This document shows, piece by piece, positions 1 to 7,574 of a stretch of DNA of 64,000 bases. The translations under genes and the position numbers were made by a program. Source of the stretch: JBBQWR01 sp038210495 (GTDB lineage: Bacteria > Planctomycetota > Planctomycetia > Pirellulales > DATAWG01); the NCBI GenBank assembly GCA_038210495.1, contig JBBQWR010000006.1:87889-151888 (forward strand). Direction: 5' to 3'. How positions within the stretch are numbered: position 1 is the stretch's first letter; every line of letters starts with the position of its first letter. Below the pieces are notes generated by a model. That model saw only the letters and a list, made by a program, of their open reading frames with translations, made no database searches and was not told where the DNA came from.

Positions 1-485
1 GTGCCGAGCGACCCTGTCAGTAGCTTGCAAAAATCGTAGCCGGCCACGTTTTTTACGACGCGGCCACCGCCGTGAAATGTGGTTCCGCGACCATCGACGG
101 CCGTGATGCCGATGACATAGTCGCGCACCGTGCCGTGACCGAATCGTAGCGGCCCGCTGAAATTCGTCGCGATCACGCCTCCCAGCGTCGCTTGCTCGGG
201 CATAGGCGCGTCGATCGGCAATCGCTGTCGCTCGGCGGCCAGCGTCTTGGTCATTTCGGCCATCGTGATCCCGGCCTCGACCGTGATTGTCATATCCCGG
301 GCGGGGTAATCGATCACACGATTCAGTTTGGCCAGCGACAAATTCATGCCGGCGCGGGTCGCCGTCAGACCGAAATCCAAACTCGTCCCGCCGCCGACCG
401 GATAGATCGCCAAGTCATCGGCAAAAGCTTGGCGAACGGCCGTGGCGAGTGCGTCTTGATCGGCGGGTGTTTGTGTTTCAGACAT
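1..485 (-). CDS. glcE: Glycolate oxidase FAD-binding subunit GlcE (3' end cut by window edge)
   Basis: Read from ATG at 485, about 161 codons run to the window edge without a stop. The product starts MSETQTPADQDALATAV. It shows a glycine-rich FAD-binding stretch (YPVGGGTSLDFG), a VEAGITMAEM strand and the segment VKNVAGYDFCKLLTGSLG, all typical of the FAD-binding half of GlcE. In the family, GlcD, GlcE and the iron-sulphur protein GlcF together oxidise glycolate to glyoxylate at the membrane. It lies 158 bases downstream of glcD on the same strand, as expected for a glcDEF operon. GlcF should lie beyond the left edge, which is inference. The C-terminal half is not visible. Confidence 0.85.
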   Translation of the reverse strand, partial: MSETQTPADQDALATAVRQAFADDLAIYPVGGGTSLDFGLTATRAGMNLSLAKLNRVIDYPARDMTITVEAGITMAEMTKTLAAERQRLPIDAPMPEQATLGGVIATNFSGPLRFGHGTVRDYVIGITAVDGRGTTFHGGGRVVKNVAGYDFCKLLTGSLG

Positions 486-570
486 GGGGGAGGAGCGTGG
501 AGCTGGAGATGGGAAGTGGGGAGCGTCTTGAAACAGTCTTTTTTGGCGCGACTTTGTCGCTTACGGCGAG

Positions 571-591
571 GCAGGATGCCGCGGATATGTA
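571..591. repeat. Single arm of dispersed repeat family A, between glcD and glcE
   Basis: The stretch GCAGGATGCCGCGGATATGT matches the right arm of the full inverted repeat at 51779-51856 with one mismatch. No left arm is present. It is followed by the short iterated motif ACTCCCGACTCCCGAC (about 613-628), which also recurs near 30000, 37890 and 39910. The 158 bases between glcD and glcE hold only these repeat pieces, and no gene is seen. Confidence 0.6.
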
Positions 592-643
592 CGAGGACTC
601 TGCGTCTGCTTCACTCCCGACTCCCGACTTTTTCCCCCTGACG

Positions 644-2083
644 TCACACGGCCGCCCGTCGCCCCGGCCGAGTTTGCTCCATGCCGCAGGCGCCGGCCGT
701 GGGCAGCATCTTGCAGGGACTCAATGTGTTGTTGGGATTGAACGCCGCGCGGAGACGTTCCATCGTCGCCAGATCGTCGGCTGTGAACAGCTTGCTCATA
801 AATCCGATCTTCTCGACGCCGATGCCGTGCTCCCCCGTCACGCTGCCGCCGCAGGCGATGCACTCGTCGAGAATCTCCGTGCTGGCGCTGAGCACGCGCT
901 GCGAGGCGCCCGGCACGCGCTCGTCAAACAACAGGATCGGATGAATGTTGCCGTCGCCGGCGTGAAATACGTTGACGATTCGGATGTCGTACTTCAGGCC
1001 GATCTCGATGATCCGCCGCAAAATATGGGGCAGCTTCGTTCGCGGCACGACGCCGTCTTGCGTGCAATAGCTGGGGCTCAGCCGGCCGATTGCACCGAAC
1101 GCCTGCTTCCGGCATTTCCAAAGCAGCAGCCGCTCGTGGGCGTCTCGCGCCTGTCGCACCTCGCGGGCGCCCGATTTTTCGCAGATCGCGACAATCCGAT
1201 CCCGCTGATCGTCGAGGCCCGCCTCCAGACCATCGACCTCGATCAGCAGCACGGCCTTCGCATCGAGTGGAAAACCAAAATGAAACGCCTGCTCGACCGC
1301 GCCCACGATTCCCTGGTCCATCATCTCCAGCGCGGCCGGAATAATTCCGGCGCCGATAATCTCGCTGATCGTATTGGTCGCGTCGTCGACCGAATCGTAG
1401 ATCCCCAAGAGCGTCCGGCAGCCCTCGGGATTGCGCGTGAGCCGGACCCATACCTTCGTGACCACCGCCAGCGTCCCCTCGCTGCCGACCAGGGCGCCGA
1501 CCAGATCGAGTCCCGGGTAATCCTCAACGGGGCCGCCGAATTGCACGATTCGGCCGTCGGCGAGCACGGCTTCGACCCCCAGCACATGGTTGACCGTCAC
1601 GCCGTATTTCAGCGTATGCGGTCCCCCTGAATTCGTCGCCACATTACCGCCGATCGTGCAGGCGCCTTGGCTTGACGGATCGGGCGCATAGTGAAAACCG
1701 CTGCCCTTGAGGGCCTGGTTCAACCATACGTTCACGACGCCCGGCTGCACGACGGCGTAACGATCGCGAACGTTGATTTCCAAAATCTGCTTCATTCGGG
1801 TGAGGACAACCATCACGCCCCCGCCGACCGGCAAGCAGCCGCCCGCCAAGCTCGTCCCCGCCCCGCGCGGCACGATCGGCGCCCCATGCCGCGACGCCGC
1901 TTTGACGATCCGCGACACATCTTCGGTCGTTCGCGGAAACACGGCCACATCCGGGCTGTTCTTCTCGATCACAAACCCGTCGCACTCATACACGACCAAA
2001 TCCGACCGCGCGGACAGCACGCCATCCAAGCCGACAATCTCGCGCAGTTCATCGACGAGCGCGGCGTAAGTGACGGTTTTCAT
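644..2083 (-). CDS. glcD: Glycolate oxidase subunit GlcD (FAD-linked oxidase)
   Basis: 479 residues, the usual size of GlcD. The N-terminal half is a FAD-binding type 4 domain with the flavin-binding run VPRGAGTSLAGGCLP (about residues 71-85) and the IGGNVATNSGGPHTLKYG block. The C-terminal half is the FAD-oxidase C domain, with the metal/substrate region NVFHAGDGNIHP and the GEHGIGVEK motif. It oxidises glycolate (or a related 2-hydroxy acid such as D-lactate) and passes electrons to partner subunits. glcE follows on the same strand, which favours glycolate over lactate dehydrogenase. The last residues (GMEQTRPGRRAAV) extend past the family core and run close to repeat DNA. Confidence 0.92.
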   Translation of the reverse strand: MKTVTYAALVDELREIVGLDGVLSARSDLVVYECDGFVIEKNSPDVAVFPRTTEDVSRIVKAASRHGAPIVPRGAGTSLAGGCLPVGGGVMVVLTRMKQILEINVRDRYAVVQPGVVNVWLNQALKGSGFHYAPDPSSQGACTIGGNVATNSGGPHTLKYGVTVNHVLGVEAVLADGRIVQFGGPVEDYPGLDLVGALVGSEGTLAVVTKVWVRLTRNPEGCRTLLGIYDSVDDATNTISEIIGAGIIPAALEMMDQGIVGAVEQAFHFGFPLDAKAVLLIEVDGLEAGLDDQRDRIVAICEKSGAREVRQARDAHERLLLWKCRKQAFGAIGRLSPSYCTQDGVVPRTKLPHILRRIIEIGLKYDIRIVNVFHAGDGNIHPILLFDERVPGASQRVLSASTEILDECIACGGSVTGEHGIGVEKIGFMSKLFTADDLATMERLRAAFNPNNTLSPCKMLPTAGACGMEQTRPGRRAAV

Positions 2084-2116
2084 GGCGGAGAAATTGGTCG
2101 TGAAAATGCGAGGCGA

Positions 2117-2359
2117 TTAGTCGGCACGATTGAGATACACTTTCCGCAGCAATTCACTTTGGACTTGTTCCCAAGGTAGGGATGACAATGCGCCCGATTC
2201 GAGTTCCGTCGACCGCCGGTCGATCTCGTCGAGCCATTCCGGTGACAAGGGTAGCGGGCAATCATCTGGAACCGATGACGCCAATGCGTCGATTAGGCAC
2301 ATACGATCCCCAACTGGTAATCCAAACGCGGCGGCCAGAACTGAGCCGAATTGCGACAT
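2117..2359 (-). CDS. Addiction-module (RelB-like, TIGR02574-type) antitoxin-like protein, no toxin partner
   Basis: 80 residues. The LSPEWLDEIDRRSTELESG segment followed by a Trp-Glu-Gln pair (SLPWEQVQSELLRK) is the signature of the small putative addiction-module component family, in which this helix-rich chain neutralises a RelE/ParE-type toxin. No RelE/ParE ORF is adjacent: the next gene downstream is glcD, 33 bases away, and upstream lies intergenic DNA and a divergent lipoprotein gene. It is therefore an orphan or serves a distant toxin. Family membership is a memory-based call. Confidence 0.65.
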   Translation of the reverse strand: MSQFGSVLAAAFGLPVGDRMCLIDALASSVPDDCPLPLSPEWLDEIDRRSTELESGALSSLPWEQVQSELLRKVYLNRAD

Positions 2360-2446
2360 TTTGGTGACCTCGATTGAATTATAACCGGGGCACGCGAGTC
2401 CGTCATGCTCTGCTCAATCGATCGGCGTTGGCAGGGCGGTAGCCAA

Positions 2447-2476
2447 TTGCACATGGCGGATATTCCGTGTAATAAT
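2447..2476 (+). promoter_or_regulatory. Possible sigma-70-like promoter for the DUF1559 lipoprotein
   Basis: TTGCAC at 2447-2452 and AATAAT at 2471-2476 are separated by 18 bases. They lie about 55 bases upstream of the start codon at 2530, in the divergent gap between the antitoxin-like gene and the lipoprotein gene. The -35 element is a poor match to consensus, so this is a weak, pattern-only call. Confidence 0.25.
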
Positions 2477-2529
2477 GCCGGCCCGGTAAACAGGATTTTC
2501 TATCGACTCCCCGTCAAAGGATTTTTACG

Positions 2530-4335
2530 ATGTCAGCGCGATTCGGTATTTTGGCCACCAGCTTTTCGCTCTTTTTGCTTGTCGGTTGCAGCGAATCGCC
2601 CAAGGCGAACGGCAATAAGCCCGTCGAGGCGAAGCCGGGGGACGCCAAGACGACGGGGGCCCCCCGTGGGGCGAAAGCGACCGAAACAGAACCGGCGCCA
2701 GACGCGACGGCAGTCGCGACGAAGCCCGCAGCCGTGCGGCAGTCGGCCGGCGCGATCGACCTGAAATTCATTCCGACACAAGCATTCGCGGCATTTGTCG
2801 CATATCCCGCTCGGGTACTCGCCGACCCGGCGATCGCCAAACTCGACCTCAAGGAGCCGCTAGGCGAAATCGAGACGACCACCGGGGTTCCACCAGCGGA
2901 AGTCGAGCAGATGATTTCCGTGCTGCTAAACATCCCGCCCGCCGCGCCGGATAAAGGCTCGCCGCAGATGGGATCGGGCATTTTGATGCGGCTCTCGAAA
3001 CCGATTGACGGCGACGCTCTGGTCAAGAAGGCCATGCGCCACTCGACGCCGGAGAAAACTGAGATCGCCGGTAAGACTTATTTCCGACCCGCGACCATTC
3101 CCAACAGCTTTGCGCCATCAGGCCCGGCGGTCTACCTCATCGACGACCGCACCGTGCTGATGGGAGACGAACCGGCGGTCAAGGCGATGATCACCAGCAC
3201 GGGCGCCTCGTCGCCGCTCGTGGACATGTTGGCCAAAGCCGACGCCACGGCCGATTTGACGATCGTCATGGTCAACACCGACGACATCCAAAAAATGTCG
3301 GGCGGACTGGCGTCGAGCGGTTTGCTGCCGCCGCCGCTCAAGTCGCTCGTGGACGCGGCCGCGTCGCTTTCGGCCGTTCATGCCACGATTAAGACATCAT
3401 CTAAAATTTCGCTGAACGTGACGCTGGTCGCCAAGGACGAAGCGGGCGCCGGCAAGATCGCGGCTCTCATGCCCGAATCGAAGCAGTTGGCCACCGGAAT
3501 GGCGGCCGGCCTGCGAAATCAGGCCTCGCAGGCGCCTTCCGACATCCAGCCGATGCTGGAATACGGAATGGCCAGAATCGACCAAATCGTCGCCGCTCTG
3601 CCCCCCAAGCAAAAAGGGAATGAGCTCGTCATGCAAGTCGACGACCTCGGCACGCTCGACGAGCTCTCGACGAAGTTGCTCGTCCCGGGCCTCGTGAAGG
3701 CCAAGGCGGCCGCGATGCGAACTCAATCGTTCAACAATCTCAAACAACTCGCGTTAGCGATGATCATTTATCGAGACATGAATAAATCCCTGCCATCGTC
3801 CGCGATCGTTTCCAAAGAGGGCAAACCCCTGTTGAGCTGGCGCGTCGCCATTTTGCCGATGATCGAACACAACGATCTCTACGTTCAATTCCATCTCGAT
3901 GAGCCGTGGGATAGCGAGCACAATAAACCGCTGCTGGCGATCATGCCCACGCTGTATCTCAGTCCGAACGGCAATTCGGCGGTCGATGGGGCCGGCCTTA
4001 AGCTCGGTAAGACACGCTATGTTCTCCCGGTCGGCAACGGCGCCCTGTTTGATAGCGACCCTTCGAAAAAAACGGCCGATCCGGCCAACGCCGGCCAGAC
4101 GATCATGATCGTTGAGGTGGGAGAAGACAAAGCCGTGAATTGGACACAGCCGGACGATATGCGGCTGGACGCCGAGAAACCGTTGGCCGGATTGGGTACG
4201 ATCCCTGAAACGGGCGCGATCGCGGCCTTCGCCGACGGGTCGGTACGGGCGCTGGGCAAGGCAACCGACAGCGAAGGGGTCGAAAACCTTCGTCACATGT
4301 TTCGAGCGGTGGGCGAGCCGGCGCCATCGAAGTGA
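2530..4335 (+). CDS. Exported lipoprotein with C-terminal DUF1559-type domain
   Basis: 601 residues. A hydrophobic signal ends in a lipobox (LLVGC, Cys20), followed by a Lys/Ala/Pro-rich linker, so the protein should be lipid-anchored. The middle is an uncharacterised alpha/beta region. From about residue 395 (RTQSFNNLKQLALAMIIYRD...LLSWRVAILPMIEHNDLY) it carries the segment that follows the pilin helix in planctomycete DUF1559 proteins, and it ends in the FADGSVRALG turn typical of that domain. The N-methylation (GFTLVELL) helix is absent, so it is a DUF1559 variant on a lipoprotein scaffold. Function is unknown. It stands alone with its own upstream gap. Confidence 0.8.
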   Translation: MSARFGILATSFSLFLLVGCSESPKANGNKPVEAKPGDAKTTGAPRGAKATETEPAPDATAVATKPAAVRQSAGAIDLKFIPTQAFAAFVAYPARVLADPAIAKLDLKEPLGEIETTTGVPPAEVEQMISVLLNIPPAAPDKGSPQMGSGILMRLSKPIDGDALVKKAMRHSTPEKTEIAGKTYFRPATIPNSFAPSGPAVYLIDDRTVLMGDEPAVKAMITSTGASSPLVDMLAKADATADLTIVMVNTDDIQKMSGGLASSGLLPPPLKSLVDAAASLSAVHATIKTSSKISLNVTLVAKDEAGAGKIAALMPESKQLATGMAAGLRNQASQAPSDIQPMLEYGMARIDQIVAALPPKQKGNELVMQVDDLGTLDELSTKLLVPGLVKAKAAAMRTQSFNNLKQLALAMIIYRDMNKSLPSSAIVSKEGKPLLSWRVAILPMIEHNDLYVQFHLDEPWDSEHNKPLLAIMPTLYLSPNGNSAVDGAGLKLGKTRYVLPVGNGALFDSDPSKKTADPANAGQTIMIVEVGEDKAVNWTQPDDMRLDAEKPLAGLGTIPETGAIAAFADGSVRALGKATDSEGVENLRHMFRAVGEPAPSK

Positions 4336-4463
4336 GACGGTCTCCAAGGTCGGGAAAAAGCGGACCGATGCGTTAAAAACTTGCAACTGGGCCGCGGAGA
4401 AATTAAAAAACGGGGAGTCGATCGCCCCGTGCGCCTTTATCTCACCCACCGAAGAGCCACTCC

Positions 4464-5753
4464 ATGCTTCAAAATCTCAATCGCCGTGATTTCCTCGGAC
4501 GTTCCGCTCTGGCCGGCGCCGCATTGGGTTGCGGCGTGTGGTCGAGTCGCTCGCTAGCGGCCTCAAAATCACCGAACGAAAAACTCAACATCGCCATGAT
4601 CGGCACGGCCAATCAGGCGCGGTTCAGCATCGGTAACGTGCAGGGTGAAAACATCGTCGCCATTTGCGATATCGACGATCACTACTTGGCTCAGGCGAAG
4701 AAGGATTTTCCGAAGGCCCAAACTTACAACGATTTTCGCAAGCTGCTCGAACAAGCGGATATCGAGGCCGTGGTCGTGGCGACGCCCGACCATATCCACG
4801 CCCCGGCAACCGCCGCGGCGCTGCGATTGGGCAAGCACGTTTATTGCGAGAAGCCGCTGACGCATACCGTCTCTGAGGCCCGCGCGATCACCGAGTTGGC
4901 GGCGAAATCCAAGTTGGCGACGCAGATGGGCACTCAAATTCACGCCAGCGATAATTATCGCCGCGTGGTCGAAGCGATTCAATCCGGCGCCATTGGCGCT
5001 GTGCGCGAAGTTCACACCTGGGCGGGCCGCAGTTGGGGCGGCGGCGATCGACCGAAGGAGGAGCCCCCCGTGCCAGCGCATATCCACTGGGATCTCTGGC
5101 TCGGCCCCGCGCCCCAGCGGCCCTATCATCCGACCTATCTACCAGCCACTTGGCGCAAATGGTGGGACTTCGGTGGGGGCAACATCGCCGATATGGCCTG
5201 TCATCACATGGACCTGCCGTTTTGGGCTCTGGGTCTAAAACATCCCACGACGATCGAAGCCGAGGGTCCCAAGCCGCATCCGGAGACTTGCCCTCTGGGG
5301 CTCATCGTGCGATACGAGTACGCCGCGCGGGGCGAGCAACCGCCGGTTAAGCTGACTTGGTACGACGGCGACAAGATTCCCGCATCGATTCGCGACATTC
5401 CGACCGGCGGCGGCGGGAATCTGTTCATCGGCGACAAGGGAATGCTCCGCGCCGACTACGACACGCTCCATTTTTATTCGGAGAAGGAATTCGCCGGCTA
5501 CAAACCGCCCAAGCCATCGATTCCCCATTCGATCGGTCATCACGCCGAATGGATCCGCGCCTGCAAGACGGGCGAGCCGACGACTTGCAATTTCGGCTAC
5601 GCCGGGCCGCTCACCGAGGCCGTATTGCTGGGCAACGTCGCATTCCGCGCGGGCAAGCGACTGGCGTGGGATAGCGAGAAGCTAACGGCCACGAATTGCC
5701 CGGAAGCGAACCAGTTTTTGAAGAGCGAATATCGCAAAGGATGGACGCTGTGA
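4464..5753 (+). CDS. Tat-exported Gfo/Idh/MocA family oxidoreductase
   Basis: 429 residues. It starts MLQNLNRRDFLGRSALAGAA, a twin-arginine signal (RRDFLG), so it is exported folded with its cofactor. The Rossmann fold follows (LNIAMIGTANQ..., then VVVATPDHIHAPATAAALRLG and the EKPLT motif that positions the catalytic lysine). The C-terminal domain has GGGNIADMACHHMD, common in planctomycete members. Family enzymes are NAD(P)-dependent dehydrogenases of sugars or inositols. The next gene, 69 bases downstream, is a DUF1080 protein. This pairing is common in planctomycete glycan catabolism and fits a 3-keto-sugar route, which is inference. Confidence 0.9.
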   Translation: MLQNLNRRDFLGRSALAGAALGCGVWSSRSLAASKSPNEKLNIAMIGTANQARFSIGNVQGENIVAICDIDDHYLAQAKKDFPKAQTYNDFRKLLEQADIEAVVVATPDHIHAPATAAALRLGKHVYCEKPLTHTVSEARAITELAAKSKLATQMGTQIHASDNYRRVVEAIQSGAIGAVREVHTWAGRSWGGGDRPKEEPPVPAHIHWDLWLGPAPQRPYHPTYLPATWRKWWDFGGGNIADMACHHMDLPFWALGLKHPTTIEAEGPKPHPETCPLGLIVRYEYAARGEQPPVKLTWYDGDKIPASIRDIPTGGGGNLFIGDKGMLRADYDTLHFYSEKEFAGYKPPKPSIPHSIGHHAEWIRACKTGEPTTCNFGYAGPLTEAVLLGNVAFRAGKRLAWDSEKLTATNCPEANQFLKSEYRKGWTL

Positions 5754-5822
5754 GATCGCGACGTCGCCGCCGGGATTTAACGTTCCGCAAATGGCGAAAT
5801 ACTTCTTCAAAGGATTTACACC

Positions 5823-6557
5823 ATGAATAATTGCTTTTCACGAGTAATGCGTTTTTGCGTGATCGTCATTTGTATTTTGCTTGTTGGATCGCCACGCGCC
5901 GTCTCCGCTGCCGATCAGCCGAAGGACGCGAAGGAGCCACCGGTCGTCGATCCGGGACCGATCGGCGGCCCGCCGTCGGATGCGATCGTACTCTTTGACG
6001 GCAAGGACATGTCCAAATTTCGGGGTCAAAATAGTCCCGAGCCAAAGTGGAAATTGCAAAACGGCGTCATGGAGACGACTGCCGGCGGCGGGCTGTTTTC
6101 CAAGGCAGAATTCTCCGATTGTCAATTGCACGTCGAATGGGCATCGCCGTCGGTCGTGAAGGGGGACGGTCAAGGCCGCGGCAACAGCGGCGTGTATCTG
6201 CTCGGCCGCTACGAAATTCAAGTGCTCGACAGCTACAGAAACCCGACCTATTTCAACGGTCAAGCCGGCGCGTTTTATGGTCACAGCGCGCCGCTGGTCA
6301 ATGCCTGCCGCAAGCCGGGCGAGTGGCAAGCCTACGACATCATCTTCCACGCCCCTCAGCCGCAGCCCGATGGCAAGATCAAGCCGGGCACGTTCACCGT
6401 TTTGCACAACGGCGTCTTGATCCAAGATCACATCCCCGTCGACGGCCAGCCAACCACGGCCGCTCCGCTCGGCGGCGTCGCCAACAAGGGCCCGCTCTAT
6501 CTGCAAGATCACGGCAATCCGGTGCGCTACCGCAACGTTTGGATTCGGCCGCTTTGA
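5823..6557 (+). CDS. Exported DUF1080 (3-keto-disaccharide hydrolase-like) protein
   Basis: 244 residues. An N-terminal signal (CVIVICILLVGSPRAVSAA) is followed by a single DUF1080 jelly-roll domain. Visible hallmarks are IVLFDGKDMSKFRG, KWKLQNGVMET, GNSGVYLLGRYEIQVLDSY and a terminal RYRNVWIRPL. Family members bind glycans, and some hydrolyse 3-keto-glycosides. Here it follows a Tat-exported Gfo/Idh/MocA oxidoreductase on the same strand, so a periplasmic oxidation-then-hydrolysis pair is plausible. An ATG with AAGGA about ten bases upstream supports the start. Confidence 0.88.
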   Translation: MNNCFSRVMRFCVIVICILLVGSPRAVSAADQPKDAKEPPVVDPGPIGGPPSDAIVLFDGKDMSKFRGQNSPEPKWKLQNGVMETTAGGGLFSKAEFSDCQLHVEWASPSVVKGDGQGRGNSGVYLLGRYEIQVLDSYRNPTYFNGQAGAFYGHSAPLVNACRKPGEWQAYDIIFHAPQPQPDGKIKPGTFTVLHNGVLIQDHIPVDGQPTTAAPLGGVANKGPLYLQDHGNPVRYRNVWIRPL

Positions 6558-6615
6558 AACAATCGATCGCGAGAAGTGAGAATCCGGCTCCTCGTTTTTT
6601 TGCTGCTGGCGATTT

Positions 6616-7047
6616 TTGTGGAAACGGCAAATAGCTCTACCAAGTTCGAAAGACGCACGTCTCTATTACCGGTGCGCGTTTCAGCGTTACCGAGAGGTAG
6701 AAGTTTTGCTTGGCGCTGAATACACGACAGGCGCCGTCTACTTAGCGGGCTACGCCGTCGAGTGCATCCTCACGGCCTTGACGTTGATGTCGACGCCTGC
6801 CCGTTCGCGTCCGGACATGCTAAAATCGTTTAGAGGCGGGAAGGCACATGAGTTCGATTGGCTTCGCACCTTGTATCTGACCAACGGCGGCACTCGCTTT
6901 CCGCGCGAGATAACGCAACACTTTACCCTGGTAAGCGACTGGTCGACGGACCTCCGATACATGCCTCGGTCCGTACGAGCAAACGACGCCGAGGAATTTT
7001 TTTCATCCGCTCTGAAAATCATTCAATGGGCCGGCGGGAGAATTTAA
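6616..7047 (+). CDS. HEPN-domain protein, first gene of a two-gene unit
   Basis: 143 residues from a TTG start. The N-terminal helical pair (KDARLYYRCAFQRYREVEVLL...TGAVYLAGYAVECILTALTL) has the pattern of HEPN domains. An RGGKAH stretch (Arg73 to His78, spacing R-x4-H) could be the HEPN ribonuclease motif, though Gly instead of a polar residue follows the Arg, so catalysis is doubtful. Its TAA stop is directly followed by the ATG of the next gene with no spacer, so the two are translationally linked. HEPN proteins are usually toxins, nucleotide-transferase partners or RNA-binding scaffolds. Which applies here is unknown. Confidence 0.7.
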   Translation: MWKRQIALPSSKDARLYYRCAFQRYREVEVLLGAEYTTGAVYLAGYAVECILTALTLMSTPARSRPDMLKSFRGGKAHEFDWLRTLYLTNGGTRFPREITQHFTLVSDWSTDLRYMPRSVRANDAEEFFSSALKIIQWAGGRI

Positions 7048-7371
7048 ATGGGAATCAACATTCCGCGGGGTGAAACGGACGAGGTGATCGAAAAGATCAA
7101 AGAGTCCCGTCAAGGCTATCAGGCCGATAATCCTCGGGCCCAAATCGATATTTATCGCCAAAACTCGGTTTCTGTACGGCTTCGCATAATCGACCCCGGT
7201 TTTGCAGGTCAAGGCAAACCCGAGCGAAGTCGAAGTGTTTGGCGTTACTTAGGACATTTACCCGATGAGACGCAAGGCGACATAAGCACTGTTTTGTTGC
7301 TGACACCAGACGAGACCAGCTCCTCATTCGCGAATTTTGAATTCGAGGATCCGATCCCCTCTCGACTCTAG
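7048..7371 (+). CDS. Small BolA-like protein coupled to the HEPN gene
   Basis: 107 residues, starting at the base after the stop of the HEPN gene. No family was recognised at first. However, the order VSVRLRIIDPGFAGQGKPER, then SVWRYLGHL, then DISTVLLLTPDET resembles the BolA fold pattern: a strand ending in D-x-x-F-x-G, an Arg, a V-W/Y-x-x-L helix, then an I-x-x-(hydrophobic)-x-TPEE strand. The conserved BolA iron-sulphur ligand His is not obvious. The resemblance is by eye, so remote homology or convergence are both possible. The C-terminus is acidic (FANFEFEDPIPSRL). Confidence 0.6.
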   Translation: MGINIPRGETDEVIEKIKESRQGYQADNPRAQIDIYRQNSVSVRLRIIDPGFAGQGKPERSRSVWRYLGHLPDETQGDISTVLLLTPDETSSSFANFEFEDPIPSRL

Positions 7372-7574
7372 CCGTGCTGGCTGCATTTGGTAGTCCTGCC
7401 CAATCGACCGCAATTTGTTATTTCGAAAAACAAATGCGTCGTTTTCGACGAGGATTTCTCTCATTGAGTTCAAAGCCGATTCGCGGCCCTATGCGCGATC
7501 CACCGCCGACGAATAGAATTGGTCGCTGTCGGATCGTTTCTGCTTCACGGTTTTAACGGGAATTTCGCCCCATC

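Noticed and set aside
287..1630. 447-codon plus-strand frame opposite glcD
   Set aside because: It is antisense to a gene with clear FAD-oxidase motifs; its product is Arg/His/Asp-rich with no family features, typical of high-GC shadow frames.
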